The notes: generated by a model not told the origin, from the letters alone. 64,000 nt of DNA from Aquirickettsia sp965229725 (GCA_965229725.1 OZ245923.1:496001-560000), one strand, 5' to 3'; positions 9,001 through 17,210 are shown, numbered from the stretch's first letter. Numbers and translations: made by a program.

Positions 9001-10753
9001 CAGTTTTAAGGAAAGACAAAGACTATTTAATAATACACGTTTAAAATGGACAGATTATAACTCAAATTTAATATCAAAAGGTGGGGGAATTTATGAAAGA
9101 ACAGTTAAAGAAATCTGTATTACACCAGAAGTTAAAGTTGCATTGGGAATAAGCGCTGATAAATTATCTCCATCTCAATTAATAAGTGCCATTTTAAAAG
9201 CACCTGTTGATTTATTGTGGAATGGAGGAATAGGAACATACGTAAAAGGTGAATTTGAGGATGATAATGCGATTGGTGACAAAGCTAATGATAATTTGAG
9301 AATTTTGGGGAAAAATTTAAGGTGTAAGGTAGTAGGAGAAGGAGGGAATTTAGGATTCACACAAAAGGGGAGAATAGAGTTTGCTAGGAAGGGAGGCTTA
9401 ATTAATACAGATTTTATAGATAATTCTGGTGGTGTTGACTGCTCTGATCATGAAGTAAATATCAAAATTGCTTTGCAACACGAAATGGAGCAAAAAAATA
9501 TTAATCTTGAAGAAAGAAATAAGATTTTAAGTAGGTTATCATCTGATATTGAAGCTTTAGTTCTAGAAGATAATCACAATCAATCTATTTTGTTAAATAT
9601 GGAAAGTTATTCTGATATTAACAATTTGAAGGATTATAGTTGGTTGATAAATTGTCTTGAAGAAAAAGGAGATTTGCTAAGAGAAGTTGAGAATTTGCCA
9701 AGTCAAGAAGAGATAACTAAGCTTGAACTTGAAAAAAAATCTCTAACTAGGCCGGAAATTGCAGTACTAGTTGCATATGCAAAAAATTCCATTGCTAAAA
9801 TACTAAGTTCATTTGATTTTACAAAGGAAGATTTTTTCCAAAAAATATTGCTTTCATATTTTCCAAAATATTTGCAACAGAATTTTGAACAATCAATATT
9901 GTTGCATAAGCTTAGTAATGAGATAATCATTACAGTCATATCAAATGAGTTTGTGAATACATTGGGCTGTACAACCTTCCATCTTTTAAAAGATGAAAAA
10001 GGCTTTGATGCTGTAGCTATAATGAAAGCGTTTTATATTATAATACAGAGCGTGGATGTGCAAAATATCTTAAAAGAGATAAACGGAACCTCTCTTAATA
10101 TTTCATCAGATTCAAGGTATAAGTTATTAAATAAATTGCAGACCATTATAAAGGCAGGAATAAATTATATTTTAATGCATTATTCTGAAATAAATGATAT
10201 TGATCCTATTATTTTAAAGCAGAAAAATGGATTTGTTGAATTGTGTAATTTATTTAGTAAAGGCGAATATTTTGATATAATAATTAAAAAACAAACCAAA
10301 AAGATCAATGGATACATTAAGGAAGATGAAAATTCAAAAAAACTAATTTTGAATATTATATATTTTAGTTTAATCAACTCATTTTTTGATATCATCACAA
10401 TTAAGCAGTCCTCTAAAATCAGTATAAATGATATAGCAAAGGTATATTTTAAGATTAGAAATAGACTATATATCGAGCAAATATTGGAATTGATTAATAA
10501 CAATAATGATGCAGATCATATAGAGAAATTAGCATATGACTATATTGAAAATGAGTTGAGAAAAATTACTGTTGATATTGTTAATGAACAATTAAAGGAT
10601 TATAAAAATATTGATAGCTTTAGTTTTATTAAAGACACATCTAAATTGAAAAATTATGATGATTTTATATCCAAGATATTATTGGAGAAAGATGAAAATA
10701 ATTTTGTATTAATTCAAGTAATAGTCAATAAATTAAAAGAATTAATTAGGTAA
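6023..10753 (+). CDS. gdhB: Large NAD-specific glutamate dehydrogenase (180-kDa class)
   Basis: About 1,576 residues, the usual size of the large bacterial NAD-GDH class found in Rickettsia and Caulobacter. The catalytic core lies in the middle: a GGIRWTDRTEDFR segment near residue 790 and KNSLIVPSGCKGAF near 815. The nucleotide-binding region (GDMSGDVFGNGML) lies near 960. The enzyme deaminates glutamate to 2-oxoglutarate, feeding the TCA cycle; host glutamate is a main carbon source for Rickettsiales. The first possible start is a TTG at 6017, seven bases after an AAGG; the ATG at 6023 is given here, and either is possible. Long N- and C-terminal regulatory extensions are present. The holC-like gene follows 12 bases later. 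Confidence 0.95.
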   Translation: MEKGLINQKKIQEIIGLIKNQYVANFATKFLEELSEDNLSTLSAKIISRGCETAYNLIKKKFKGDFIIDVDIENESADYATLTIVCFDTPFIIDSINNELQSRDIDINLFSHKAFNPKDYEDYQFTGLGNNKITVLQFHISNWFDNNFYNKLITKISEILECTKIAVDDWKNMKNSLSICIDNLTKNLESKDNTEINQEHLNFLKFLIEDNFIFLGYTHAKSSNGNNFKIEKNKSLGLLKRPKFKNEIELLDNYEFNGGVITVRKSETKTKVHRKSYMLCISVKNYNSDGKCISIDTFFGFLITKVYYMSVLNIPLIRDKINYVIKKYGYPKDSYNAKELVSALEDFPRSELLQISQNDLYKIASGIVSLTINPRIKLFIREDKAKKYISSLIFVPKTKFNTQVRQRIEHILCNQFGGFVAKHYVKIGEGQLTRLQLIINLPDKIIPDYDINRVEKLIASTINAWDDNLKEVLNNNFSKKEADKLFKKYQDVFNVQYTTSFSPEQSIHDINAIEEALTKNKVIFKIYNSAKSSKSLIQLKIFSLKNELHLSTIFPIIDNLGLFIIDVATFETKINHSGVEVKVFIHYFRTKPKSGEFTFNNTLQLNLEEGLEKIWNNTVENDVFNNLIFYVGINYREANLLRGYAKYLKQIRFEFSIEYILSTLVKNSSLTKSLINLFRLRFNPDLNYTSSAEKNILSKINEMLSKISVFVEDKILSTFLRLILATKRTNFFLIDKTTDYYKNYISLKIHSKEIEDMPLPKPEVDTFIYSSMFEAIHLRGAKIARGGIRWTDRTEDFRKVVLDLMKAQMTKNSLIVPSGCKGAFVIKYHSSSDKDFLKLGIACYKNFLRGILDITDNIVNKKITNPKNIIRHDEDDPYFVVAADKGTATFSDYANEVSKEYNFWLGDAFASGGSAGYDHKKIGITAKGAWICAKYHFSALNIDLDKDNITAVGIGDMSGDVFGNGMLLSNKMKLLAAFNHLHIFLDPNPDPEVSFKERQRLFNNTRLKWTDYNSNLISKGGGIYERTVKEICITPEVKVALGISADKLSPSQLISAILKAPVDLLWNGGIGTYVKGEFEDDNAIGDKANDNLRILGKNLRCKVVGEGGNLGFTQKGRIEFARKGGLINTDFIDNSGGVDCSDHEVNIKIALQHEMEQKNINLEERNKILSRLSSDIEALVLEDNHNQSILLNMESYSDINNLKDYSWLINCLEEKGDLLREVENLPSQEEITKLELEKKSLTRPEIAVLVAYAKNSIAKILSSFDFTKEDFFQKILLSYFPKYLQQNFEQSILLHKLSNEIIITVISNEFVNTLGCTTFHLLKDEKGFDAVAIMKAFYIIIQSVDVQNILKEINGTSLNISSDSRYKLLNKLQTIIKAGINYILMHYSEINDIDPIILKQKNGFVELCNLFSKGEYFDIIIKKQTKKINGYIKEDENSKKLILNIIYFSLINSFFDIITIKQSSKISINDIAKVYFKIRNRLYIEQILELINNNNDADHIEKLAYDYIENELRKITVDIVNEQLKDYKNIDSFSFIKDTSKLKNYDDFISKILLEKDENNFVLIQVIVNKLKELIR

Positions 10754-10765
10754 AAGCACATATAA

Positions 10766-11233
10766 ATGAAGAGTTTAACGCTTTATCAGATTCATAAGTC
10801 TCACTATAAAATAACTTTTCCTAAAGTAATTGTAAAAATATTGGATGCTGGTGGGAAAGTGAATTTATTGTGTAAAAACAAAGATGAAATGGAGTATCTA
10901 GATAATTTGATGTGGACTTTTTCTCAATTGTCTTTTATTCCTCATTCAACGGAAAATGATAAATTTAATGAAGAATTACAGGATTTAGTGATAGCAATAA
11001 ACTCTGATCATTTAACGCTTCACAATAAATTTTTAATACTTTCATCAGTTGACCTACTTACAAAATTTAATGTTGATTTGGTAAATGATATATTTATTAT
11101 CACAACGAATACTATAAATGCTGAATATTTATTTACTAAATTAGATGGTAAATTATTTAATAATAAAATGAAATTGTTTGTACAAGATATTGATAATACA
11201 TGGAAAATAGATTACAATAAGACTGTAGAATGA
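10766..11233 (+). CDS. holC: DNA polymerase III chi subunit
   Basis: This 155-residue protein resembles HolC. It has an N-terminal Rossmann-like alpha/beta fold, the diagnostic LDNLMWTFSQLSFIPH segment near residues 45-60, and a C-terminal part ending in an aromatic WKIDY segment. Chi links the clamp-loader complex to single-stranded DNA-binding protein during replication. It lies 12 bases after the glutamate dehydrogenase gene, and ssb, its binding partner, lies about 500 bases downstream. The similarity is moderate overall but the WTF-xx-xSFxPH motif is convincing. Confidence 0.75.
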   Translation: MKSLTLYQIHKSHYKITFPKVIVKILDAGGKVNLLCKNKDEMEYLDNLMWTFSQLSFIPHSTENDKFNEELQDLVIAINSDHLTLHNKFLILSSVDLLTKFNVDLVNDIFIITTNTINAEYLFTKLDGKLFNNKMKLFVQDIDNTWKIDYNKTVE

Positions 11234-11378
11234 GTTTGGTACAATGCCTTTATTCAGATCTTTGTTTATTAAAACACGATAAACTTTGTAAAAATTAAAA
11301 ATACTTATTGCATATGTTGCAATTTTGTTGATAAATAGTGTTTATAATCATATGTTTAACATCAATAATGGAGTCAAG

Positions 11379-11654
11379 GTGAACAAAAATGAATTTCTAG
11401 ATATTTTATCAAAAGACTTAGAGTGTACAAAAGCTAAAGCTAGTACCATTTTAAATTCTGTTTTCAAGTGTATTGCACATTCATTAAAGGATTCAGATGA
11501 ACTAAGATTTATTGGATTTGGTTCATTTAAAGCAAAACATACCGCTGCAAAGGAAGTGAAAACACCAAGAGGCACTATAGCTAAAGTTCCAGCTCAAAAA
11601 AGAGTTAGCTTTTCCGTTGGCTCTGAATTTAAAGCAACTGTAAATAACAAATAA
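11379..11654 (+). CDS. HU/IHF-family DNA-binding protein
   Basis: With the GTG start at 11379, five bases after a GGAG, the protein has 91 residues, the normal HU length. Upstream in-frame starts (TTG at 11325, ATG at 11352) would add an unusual N-terminal tail. The body contains the HU features: an N-terminal helical part (NKNEFLDILSKDL), the GFGSFKAKHTAAKEVKTPRG beta-arm region and a FKA C terminus. HU proteins bend and compact DNA in the nucleoid. Whether it is HU or one of the IHF chains cannot be told by eye. Confidence 0.85.
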   Translation: MNKNEFLDILSKDLECTKAKASTILNSVFKCIAHSLKDSDELRFIGFGSFKAKHTAAKEVKTPRGTIAKVPAQKRVSFSVGSEFKATVNNK

Positions 11655-11675
11655 TATTTAATAATAGTCATATAT

Positions 11676-11707
11676 GGTGTACTAATTGTGCACCTGTGTG
11701 CTTTTTT
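11676..11707 (+). terminator. Possible terminator or attenuator between the HU-like gene and ssb
   Basis: A GCAC/GTGC stem (11690-11701) is followed directly by six T. An alternative 7-bp stem, GGTGTAC with GTGCACC (11676-11682 with 11688-11694), overlaps it and cannot form at the same time. The terminating stem is only 4 bp long, so activity is doubtful. Confidence 0.3.
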
Positions 11708-11726
11708 ATCAGGGTACTAAAAAATA

Positions 11727-12185
11727 ATGTCAGGTAGTGTCAATAAAGTCATACTAGTAGGAAATGTTGGTAGTCAACCAGAGATAAGGATTTCTCAAAC
11801 AGGTGGGAATGAGATTGCAAATTTTTCAATTGCTACGAGTGAGAGATGGAAGGATAAAAATTCTGGAGAACAAAAAGAAAAAACAGATTGGCATAGAGTG
11901 GTGGTTTTCGCTCCAGGGCTTATAAATATTGTTAAAAATTATGTAAAGAAGGGAAGCAAAATATACATTGAAGGTAAGTTGCAGACTAGAGAATATCAAG
12001 ATAAAGACGGCGTAAAAAAATATACTACCGAGGTAATATTAACTCAGTATAACAGCACACTTACATTACTAGATTCTAGAAATAACGATGCCCAGTCAGG
12101 TATGAGCAATTTTGAAAATAATCATCAAGAATCAAAAAAAGATCAATTTGATTTAGACGATGTAAAAGATGAAATTCCATTTTAG
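11727..12185 (+). CDS. ssb: Single-stranded DNA-binding protein
   Basis: The 152-residue protein has the OB-fold signature of bacterial SSB: NKVILVGNVG at the start, NFSIATSERWKDK and TDWHRVVVF in the middle, and KKGSKIYIEGKLQTREYQDKDG toward the end of the fold near residue 90. A polar linker follows, ending in the acidic tip DVKDEIPF, which recruits partner proteins including the chi subunit. It coats single-stranded DNA in replication, repair and recombination. The ATG at 11727 places the first strand correctly. Confidence 0.95.
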   Translation: MSGSVNKVILVGNVGSQPEIRISQTGGNEIANFSIATSERWKDKNSGEQKEKTDWHRVVVFAPGLINIVKNYVKKGSKIYIEGKLQTREYQDKDGVKKYTTEVILTQYNSTLTLLDSRNNDAQSGMSNFENNHQESKKDQFDLDDVKDEIPF

Positions 12186-12528
12186 AGCTTTATTGCATAA
12201 CCTCTCATAACCTCATGTTTAATTAAAACTAGGCAATCTTTTTACAGCTCGGCTTTCCTAGCGCTATAAATCTATTTAAAATTGAAATGGCAATAAAACA
12301 GCATCCTTTTTTACATGAATAAGTATTACACTTTCTCTAGCATGGGTATTGCTTTAGCTATATAGGCTTATAATAACAAAATCTATTTTGGTAATGTTAT
12401 TATTTAGTTTATTATTTTATAATGATAAACTTTAAGATGTATAGTTGATATAAATTTGATTTTTGTGAATTATATCTATTGTTGGATTGTAAATACTAAT
12501 ATATTGTAGTGAGGCTATAATGGGAAAT
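12186..12528. other. Gene-free stretch after ssb
   Basis: About 340 bases with no coding sequence that I can support, no tRNA and no clear terminator. The first 25 bases (GCTTTATTGCATAACC-like) are reminiscent of an insertion-sequence end. A 13-mer at 12208-12220 recurs inverted at 41748-41760. Both observations are weak. Confidence 0.3.
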
Positions 12529-12717
12529 TCAGAAAGACAAGGGGTTAGAAGTGAATTGCATGGTATATTTTACATTAAAGTATGTACATAACTTTTGTTC
12601 ATAATCAGTGATAAAGCTGCTGTTGCCTGATATGTCATTGTTACTTAACAATACAGATGCAATTTCTTGTAAATCTTGGTTATCCCTAGGAGTAGGCGCT
12701 CGTGAAGATATAATCAT
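12529..12717 (-). pseudogene. N-terminal stub of a DegT/DnrJ/EryC1-type aminotransferase
   Basis: The frame starting with ATG at 12717 overlaps the last codons of the Nudix gene. It reads MIISSRAPTPRDNQDLQEI, then a segment ending ISGNSSFITDYEQKL and FNVKYTMQFTSN. This matches the first 60 or so residues of PLP-dependent sugar aminotransferases of the DegT family (P-x-x-x-x-x-D...GxxSxFIxxFE...YxxVKYxxxxSNG). It ends at a stop near the point where the family has SNGTAAL, and nothing downstream continues the family, so more than 80 percent of the gene is lost. The overlap with the Nudix gene suggests the two were once an operon. Confidence 0.6.
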
Positions 12718-13183
12718 GTAATCTTTCTGGCTTAGTGTTGTCATCCCAACCAAATTCAGTAAGTTTAATACCATTTAAACTCAAATCTATAGCCTTTTTA
12801 ACGTAAGGAATAATATTATTAGGTAATGCTTGCAAATCAAAAAACCTTAATTCTTTACATTTTTCAGGTTCTAAATTTTGTATTGAATTTTCCCATTTCG
12901 TTACTTTCATAAAATAATCAATCACCTCCCTGTCGGATGCCTTGCGATGCATAACGCAAGTGACTTCTATATCTGCTGGATTAATAATGATATTAACCTC
13001 CTCTCGAGCCTCTCTTATCATAGCATTTGTAACTGATTCGTTACCATCTAAATGTCCAGCTACTAGACTATATTGTCCATCTCCAAACCCTGTGTTTTGT
13101 CTTAAATACAATAGAATGCTATCTTTCTTAATCAGCAATAGGTAGACAGCTACTACTGCTTTAAACCTCTTTTTTTGGCTCAT
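12686..13183 (-). CDS. Nudix hydrolase
   Basis: The 165-residue protein contains a full Nudix box, starting at the GHLDGNES glycine and running to REAREEVN, which fits G-x5-E-x7-REUxEExGU except that N replaces the final glycine. This signature binds divalent metal and cleaves nucleoside diphosphates linked to another moiety. The flanking DYFMKVTKWE and NNIIPYVKKAI segments resemble small MutT-like or ADP-ribose pyrophosphatase-like proteins of about 140-160 residues. The substrate cannot be deduced. It lies between the DMT permease relic upstream and the aminotransferase stub downstream, all on the minus strand. It appears intact while both neighbours are decayed. Confidence 0.8.
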   Translation of the reverse strand: MSQKKRFKAVVAVYLLLIKKDSILLYLRQNTGFGDGQYSLVAGHLDGNESVTNAMIREAREEVNIIINPADIEVTCVMHRKASDREVIDYFMKVTKWENSIQNLEPEKCKELRFFDLQALPNNIIPYVKKAIDLSLNGIKLTEFGWDDNTKPERLHDYIFTSAYS

Positions 13184-14031
13184 TGATTCCTCTTAAATTA
13201 AACAGCGATAAAAATATTATTATAATACCTATTACATTTAAACAAGATAATTTTTCAAAAAAAAGGAAATGATATTATAAACAGCATTACTGGGCTTAAA
13301 GAGCGTAAAGCATTAGCTTCTCCAAAAGATAAAAACTTTAAATTCTTAAAAAACAACATCATTGAAATAAAAAAACATCCAGCTGCGCATATCAGAAATA
13401 TATACTCCAATAAAGTAGGCCAAATAAAAGTGCTATCAGTTAAAATAAAATATCCATATACTGGTAATATTCCTATCAGATTATTATAAAAGAACATTAT
13501 TTTTGGATCCAATGTTACGGATTTAACTTTAGTTAGAGTATAGCTTATGGCAAAACAAAAAGAGGATAACAAGCGTATAAATACATTAAAAATACTATAT
13601 TGTTCAACATTGCCTCTTAGCACAAAACATATACACCCTATTATACTAAACGATATTAATATTAATTGTTTTTTAGTAAATTTTTCATGCAATAGATGTA
13701 CTGAAAGTATAATTGTAAAGACTAAATAAAACCTACTTAAAATACCTAGTGTTATAGGCGACAAAATACTATTGCTATAATAAGGACTTACGATTCCTAT
13801 AAGATTTACAAGTGATATTGGAAGACATAATTTTAATATTTGTAGAGAGAACTGTTGCTTAATCTCTTGATAGTAGTATAAACATATTAATAAAGAAAAA
13901 AATAAATTTCCTAGAACAACTACAGATATTGGTAAGGTCAATAAGGAAAATTTATTACATAATATAGAAATTATTTGTGCATTATAAGATTCCTGAACTG
14001 ATGAGAGAATATGATCAAATGCAAACTTCAC
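13161..14031 (-). pseudogene. EamA/DMT-family permease, 5'-truncated and frameshifted
   Basis: The open part (13255-14031) codes for 258 mostly hydrophobic residues with the drug/metabolite transporter pattern of repeated 20-residue helices; LGILSRFYLVFTI and ALRSLSPVMLFIISFPFF are typical pieces. The frame stops after FPFF in a run of eight T (eight A on the plus strand at 13257-13264). With one T fewer, the frame continues EKLSCLNVIGIIIIFLSLF, the expected last helix of this family, and would end at 13161 inside the Nudix start. The first transmembrane helix is missing: homology appears to begin only near NAQIISILCNKFS, and upstream lies unrelated sequence. With two lesions it is most likely a pseudogene. 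Confidence 0.65.
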
Positions 14032-14363
14032 TTGATCAAAGTATAGAATCAGCTCTTATTCAAAATAATTTAAAGCTTCAAGAAATTAAAAGAAACGTCC
14101 TTGATGATAGGGAAAATGATTTTCCAGGTTTTATGCAGGTTCAAGTATATGAAAGTCTGGAGAGTGCTAAAGAAAAAATACGTATGGACGTTGATAAAGC
14201 AGTAAGAAAAGTTAGGGGAATTGGCAGAATTGTTGAAAGGGATTGTGAAAGAAAGCTAAATAAAGAATTGAGAGAAATTGCAAATTCTCCACAAACTGAA
14301 GTGACTCCCAAGTCGTCAGACCAATATAAGAGAGACAATTTTAATATAAAAATATATAAATAA
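13977..14363 (+). pseudogene. Fragment of an unrecognised charged helical protein, interrupted by an IS3 remnant
   Basis: A GTG-started frame of 128 residues, rich in Lys, Glu, Arg and Asp, looks mostly alpha-helical (for example LKLQEIKRNVLDDREN and DKAVRKVRGIGRIVERD). I recognise no family. Its start sits at the junction where the DMT permease relic on the other strand loses its first helix, so it is probably 5'-truncated. From about 14302 onward the sequence is the end of an IS3-type element, so the last 20 residues are not native. A possible continuation lies at about 14920-15090 beyond the element. Confidence 0.45.
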
Positions 14364-14919
14364 TGTAATCAAAATATTGGTAAAAAATATGAGTAAACAA
14401 AAAAGTTACACAAAAGAATTTAAATTCAAAGTTGTAGTAGAGATGATAAAAGGAGATTTAACAATAGCGGAAATAATCTCAAAATATCAAGTACCAAGAT
14501 GAGTTTTGAGTAAATGGAAAAAGCAGCTATTAGACAATGGTCCTGAAATATATAAAAAAGGTAATCAGCAAGTAGCGGCGTATAATCATGGTAATATGGA
14601 AAAATTACATGCAACGATAGGGAGGTTAAAAGTAGAAAATGATTTTTTGCAACAAGCCTCATCAAAATTGATGTTATAAAGAGGCGTAAAATTAAAGTCC
14701 AATATTCCTAAATGTGCATATTGGTATAATTATAGTGGACCGCATCAATCGTTAAATTATAGTACTTCAGCTGGGACTCTACATAAAGCTTATAGTAGTA
14801 ATAGTTTTTATTTGAATTATTAAGATTTAAAAATTATTCAGGAGGTTAAAATGTGATAGGATTTTACGTATAAATTGTCTCTCTTTTTGATTCGATTTTG
14901 GTCTGACGACTTGTGCTCA
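14302..14919 (+). mobile_element. IS3-family insertion sequence remnant
   Basis: Imperfect terminal inverted repeats bound the element. The left end begins TGA at 14302 and the right end closes with TCA at 14919, and both share a perfect 16-base core (14309-14324 and 14898-14913, inverted). Inside is an OrfA-like frame at 14389-14679, starting MSKQKSYTKEFKFKVVVEMI and containing LSKWKKQLLD, broken by an in-frame TGA at 14500. A piece of the transposase C terminus follows (YNYSGPHQSLNYSTSAG, ending at 14823). Most of OrfB, including the DDE catalytic residues, is deleted. I find no target-site duplication. Confidence 0.7.
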
Positions 14920-15090
14920 ATTCACAGATCTATTGCGGAAAAAACACGCATTGCAGGCCAGGAAGTAGAATCCCTAGGAAATTCATTAAAAAAGCAACAT
15001 AGCAATAAATCAAAAGAAACAACTTATGTAGAAAGGGTTAAGATTTCACGTGCCAACAGGCAAGATCGGAGCTTCCTTCTATCTCAATAA
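14875..15090 (+). pseudogene. Possible downstream part of the gene split by the IS3 remnant
   Basis: The frame from about 14920 to the TAA at 15088-15090 reads SIAEKTRIAGQEVESLGN, then a Lys/Ser-rich tail (KKQHSNKSKETT). The part before 14920 lies inside the insertion-sequence end. Composition resembles the 128-residue fragment upstream of the element, so it may be the same gene's 3' end. The two frames differ by one base; removing the 618-base element plus a 4-base duplication would join them, but no duplication is visible. No family is recognised. Confidence 0.3.
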
Positions 15091-16352
15091 ATAGGGAATT
15101 TTTTACATAGGCCCAGTACCTTTTCAAGCGTAGCACCTTTAGTTAATGAATTTATTTTTCCATTTTTTGCTAAATCATCAAGAACATCTGCAATTAAATT
15201 GGATATGAGTCTAAAATCATCTTCTTTAAAGCCCCTTGTTGTAGCAGCAGCACTTCCCAGTCTAATTCCTGAGGTGATGAATGGCTTAGCATCATCAAAT
15301 GGTATGCCATTTTTATTACAAGTTAGCCCTACTTTTTCCAAAGATTCTTCTGCAAGTTTACCGGTAATTTTATGTTTTCTTAGATCAACAAGTAAAAGGT
15401 GGGTATCTGTTCCACCCGTTACGATATTATACCCTCTATTTAATAAGCTATCTGCTAATGCCTTGGCGTTGAGTAAAACTTGATTAATATAATTTTTAAA
15501 AGATGGTTGTAATGCTTCACCAAATGCAACTGCTTTTGCAGCTATAACATGCATTAAAGGTCCACCTTGTATACCAGGAAATATTCCTGAGTTAACTTTT
15601 TTGAAAATATCTTCATGATTGGTCAATATAATTCCACCCCTTGGACCTCTCAATGTTTTATGTGTTGTTGACGTTACAACATGAGCATGCTCAATAGGGC
15701 TTTGATGATAACCAGTAGCTACTATGCCAGAAATATGCGCCATATCAACTAATAAATAAGCTCCAACTAAGTCTGCAATTTTTCTGAATTTTGCAAAGTC
15801 AATTTTTCTTGGGTAGGCTGATCCACCTGCAATAATTAACTTGGGCTTTGCTTGCTTAACAATCTCCTCAATTTGATTGTAATCTAGTTCATAAGTTTCC
15901 TTATCTACGAAGTAATGCTCTATATCAAACCACTTGCCAGATAGATTGACTTTTGAGCCATGAGTAAGATGACCACCACAGTCTAAAGATAGGCTAACAA
16001 TTTTATCACCGGCGTTAAGCAAAGCTAGAAACACTGCTTGGTTTGCTTGAGAACCAGAATGTGCCTGAACATTTGCAAAATTTACAGAATATAATTCTTT
16101 TAATCTTTCTATTGCTAAATTTTCAATTTTATCAACAAATTCACATCCACCATAATAACGTCTACCAGGATAGCCCTCAGCATATTTGTTAGTTAGTATT
16201 GAACCTTGAGCTTCAAGCACTGCTGCACTCACTATGTTTTCCGATGCAATTAGCTCAATTGAATTTTGTTGTCTGTTTAACTCTGCATCAATACAATCTT
16301 TGATGATGCCATCTGAATGTAGTAAATTATTATAAAAGAAGTCTCTCTCCAT
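15084..16352 (-). CDS. glyA: Serine hydroxymethyltransferase
   Basis: The 422-residue protein has normal GlyA length and all main signatures: ELIASEN near residue 35, KYAEGYPGRRYYGGC near 56-70, AHSGSQANQA near 97, and the PLP lysine in STTHKTLRGPRGG near residue 232. It interconverts serine and glycine and charges tetrahydrofolate with one-carbon units for thymidylate, purine and formyl-methionine synthesis. Its 3' end overlaps by a few bases the end of the opposite-strand fragment at 14920-15090. It is probably a monocistronic unit, with tRNA-Leu just upstream. Confidence 0.97.
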   Translation of the reverse strand: MERDFFYNNLLHSDGIIKDCIDAELNRQQNSIELIASENIVSAAVLEAQGSILTNKYAEGYPGRRYYGGCEFVDKIENLAIERLKELYSVNFANVQAHSGSQANQAVFLALLNAGDKIVSLSLDCGGHLTHGSKVNLSGKWFDIEHYFVDKETYELDYNQIEEIVKQAKPKLIIAGGSAYPRKIDFAKFRKIADLVGAYLLVDMAHISGIVATGYHQSPIEHAHVVTSTTHKTLRGPRGGIILTNHEDIFKKVNSGIFPGIQGGPLMHVIAAKAVAFGEALQPSFKNYINQVLLNAKALADSLLNRGYNIVTGGTDTHLLLVDLRKHKITGKLAEESLEKVGLTCNKNGIPFDDAKPFITSGIRLGSAAATTRGFKEDDFRLISNLIADVLDDLAKNGKINSLTKGATLEKVLGLCKKFPIY

Positions 16353-16372
16353 ATTAAGTGATAGTTAGTGAA

Positions 16373-16459
16373 TGGTACCCGCAGCCGGACTTGAACCGGC
16401 AAGGGATGAACTCCCCACGGATTTTAAGTCCGTTATGTCTACCATTCCATCATGCGGGC
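16373..16459 (-). tRNA. tRNA-Leu (anticodon UAA)
   Basis: On the minus strand a cloverleaf forms with acceptor GCCCGCA paired to TGCGGGT, anticodon stem ACGGA/TCCGT and the seven-base loop CTTAAAA with anticodon TAA. A long variable arm typical of class II leucine tRNAs is present, and the T-loop is GTTCAAGTC. The CCA end is encoded (TGG on the plus strand at 16373-16375). UUA is a dominant leucine codon in such an AT-rich genome. Confidence 0.95.
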
Positions 16460-16604
16460 ATACAATACTTAAGCATTATGTATAATCAATAAATTATTTC
16501 AACAACTTTTTTACAATTTTATAGTTATTCTTTGTTAATTAAGGTGAAAATGGTAATTTATTAGCTATAATTTTCATATTGCACTTAAATTCTTTCATAA
16601 TGCT

Positions 16605-17123
16605 CTATATAATTTCGAATTCATTGCCTTGATATAATCCTTTTGAATTTATTAATTTTCCAGAGAATTTTTTTATTTTTATATTAGCTTCAAGCATTAA
16701 TTCGTTTGATATTTCAATACTTTCTTGCCAATTTTCATATTGATTTTCTTTAGTATTTCCTGGAAAATTTTCATCATATATCACTTCGATAATTCCTGCT
16801 TGAATGATGCTTTTAGCGCATCTAGAACATGGTATCCAAGGTGTGTAAATAGAACATCCTTTTGATGATATTCCATTTCTTGCGCAGTGTAATATGGCAT
16901 TTTCCTCAGCATGATTGGAGGAAAGATATTTATAATTTTTATCAGTATATCTGTTTAATTTATCGTCAATATTCCTGGGCAAACCATTATAACCTGTTGA
17001 GATAATTTCTTTATCAACACCAACAATGACAGCTCCCACCCTTGTGCTAGGATCCTTACTCTTCATTGAGATTAAATAAGCTAAGGTCATGAAGTACTGA
17101 TCCCAAGAATAATTTTTTTTCAT
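16605..17123 (-). CDS. Deoxycytidylate-type deaminase (ComEB/dCMP deaminase family)
   Basis: The 172-residue protein has the zinc deaminase signature: HAE at residues 71-73 (zinc ligand and proton shuttle) and PCSRC at 98-102. The family motifs DPSTRVGAVIV near 24 and TGYNGLPR near 43 are also present. This combination identifies the dCMP deaminase group, which turns dCMP into dUMP for thymidylate synthesis. The length fits. It precedes nothing in an evident operon; about 90 AT-rich bases separate it from the PhzF-like gene upstream in the map, which is on the same strand. Confidence 0.88.
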   Translation of the reverse strand: MKKNYSWDQYFMTLAYLISMKSKDPSTRVGAVIVGVDKEIISTGYNGLPRNIDDKLNRYTDKNYKYLSSNHAEENAILHCARNGISSKGCSIYTPWIPCSRCAKSIIQAGIIEVIYDENFPGNTKENQYENWQESIEISNELMLEANIKIKKFSGKLINSKGLYQGNEFEII

Positions 17124-17210
17124 AATATATAGATATAGCTACCTAGTTAATAATAAATAGATATCCTATAATTTAAGATTATAAAAGATAAAATAAAGTA
17201 AGTGTGCTAA

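Noticed and set aside
12529..12774. Separate 81-residue minus-strand gene starting at 12774
   Set aside because: The first 19 residues are a shadow of the Nudix gene; only the part from 12717 resembles a known family, and that as a truncated stub.
14389..14679. TGA read as tryptophan in the IS3 OrfA frame
   Set aside because: All clear housekeeping genes use TGA, TAA or TAG as stops at the expected ends (for example sodB and pcm end in TGA), so the in-frame TGA is a nonsense mutation.
15199..15483. Plus-strand frame inside glyA
   Set aside because: It is antisense to a perfectly conserved enzyme and has no independent signal.
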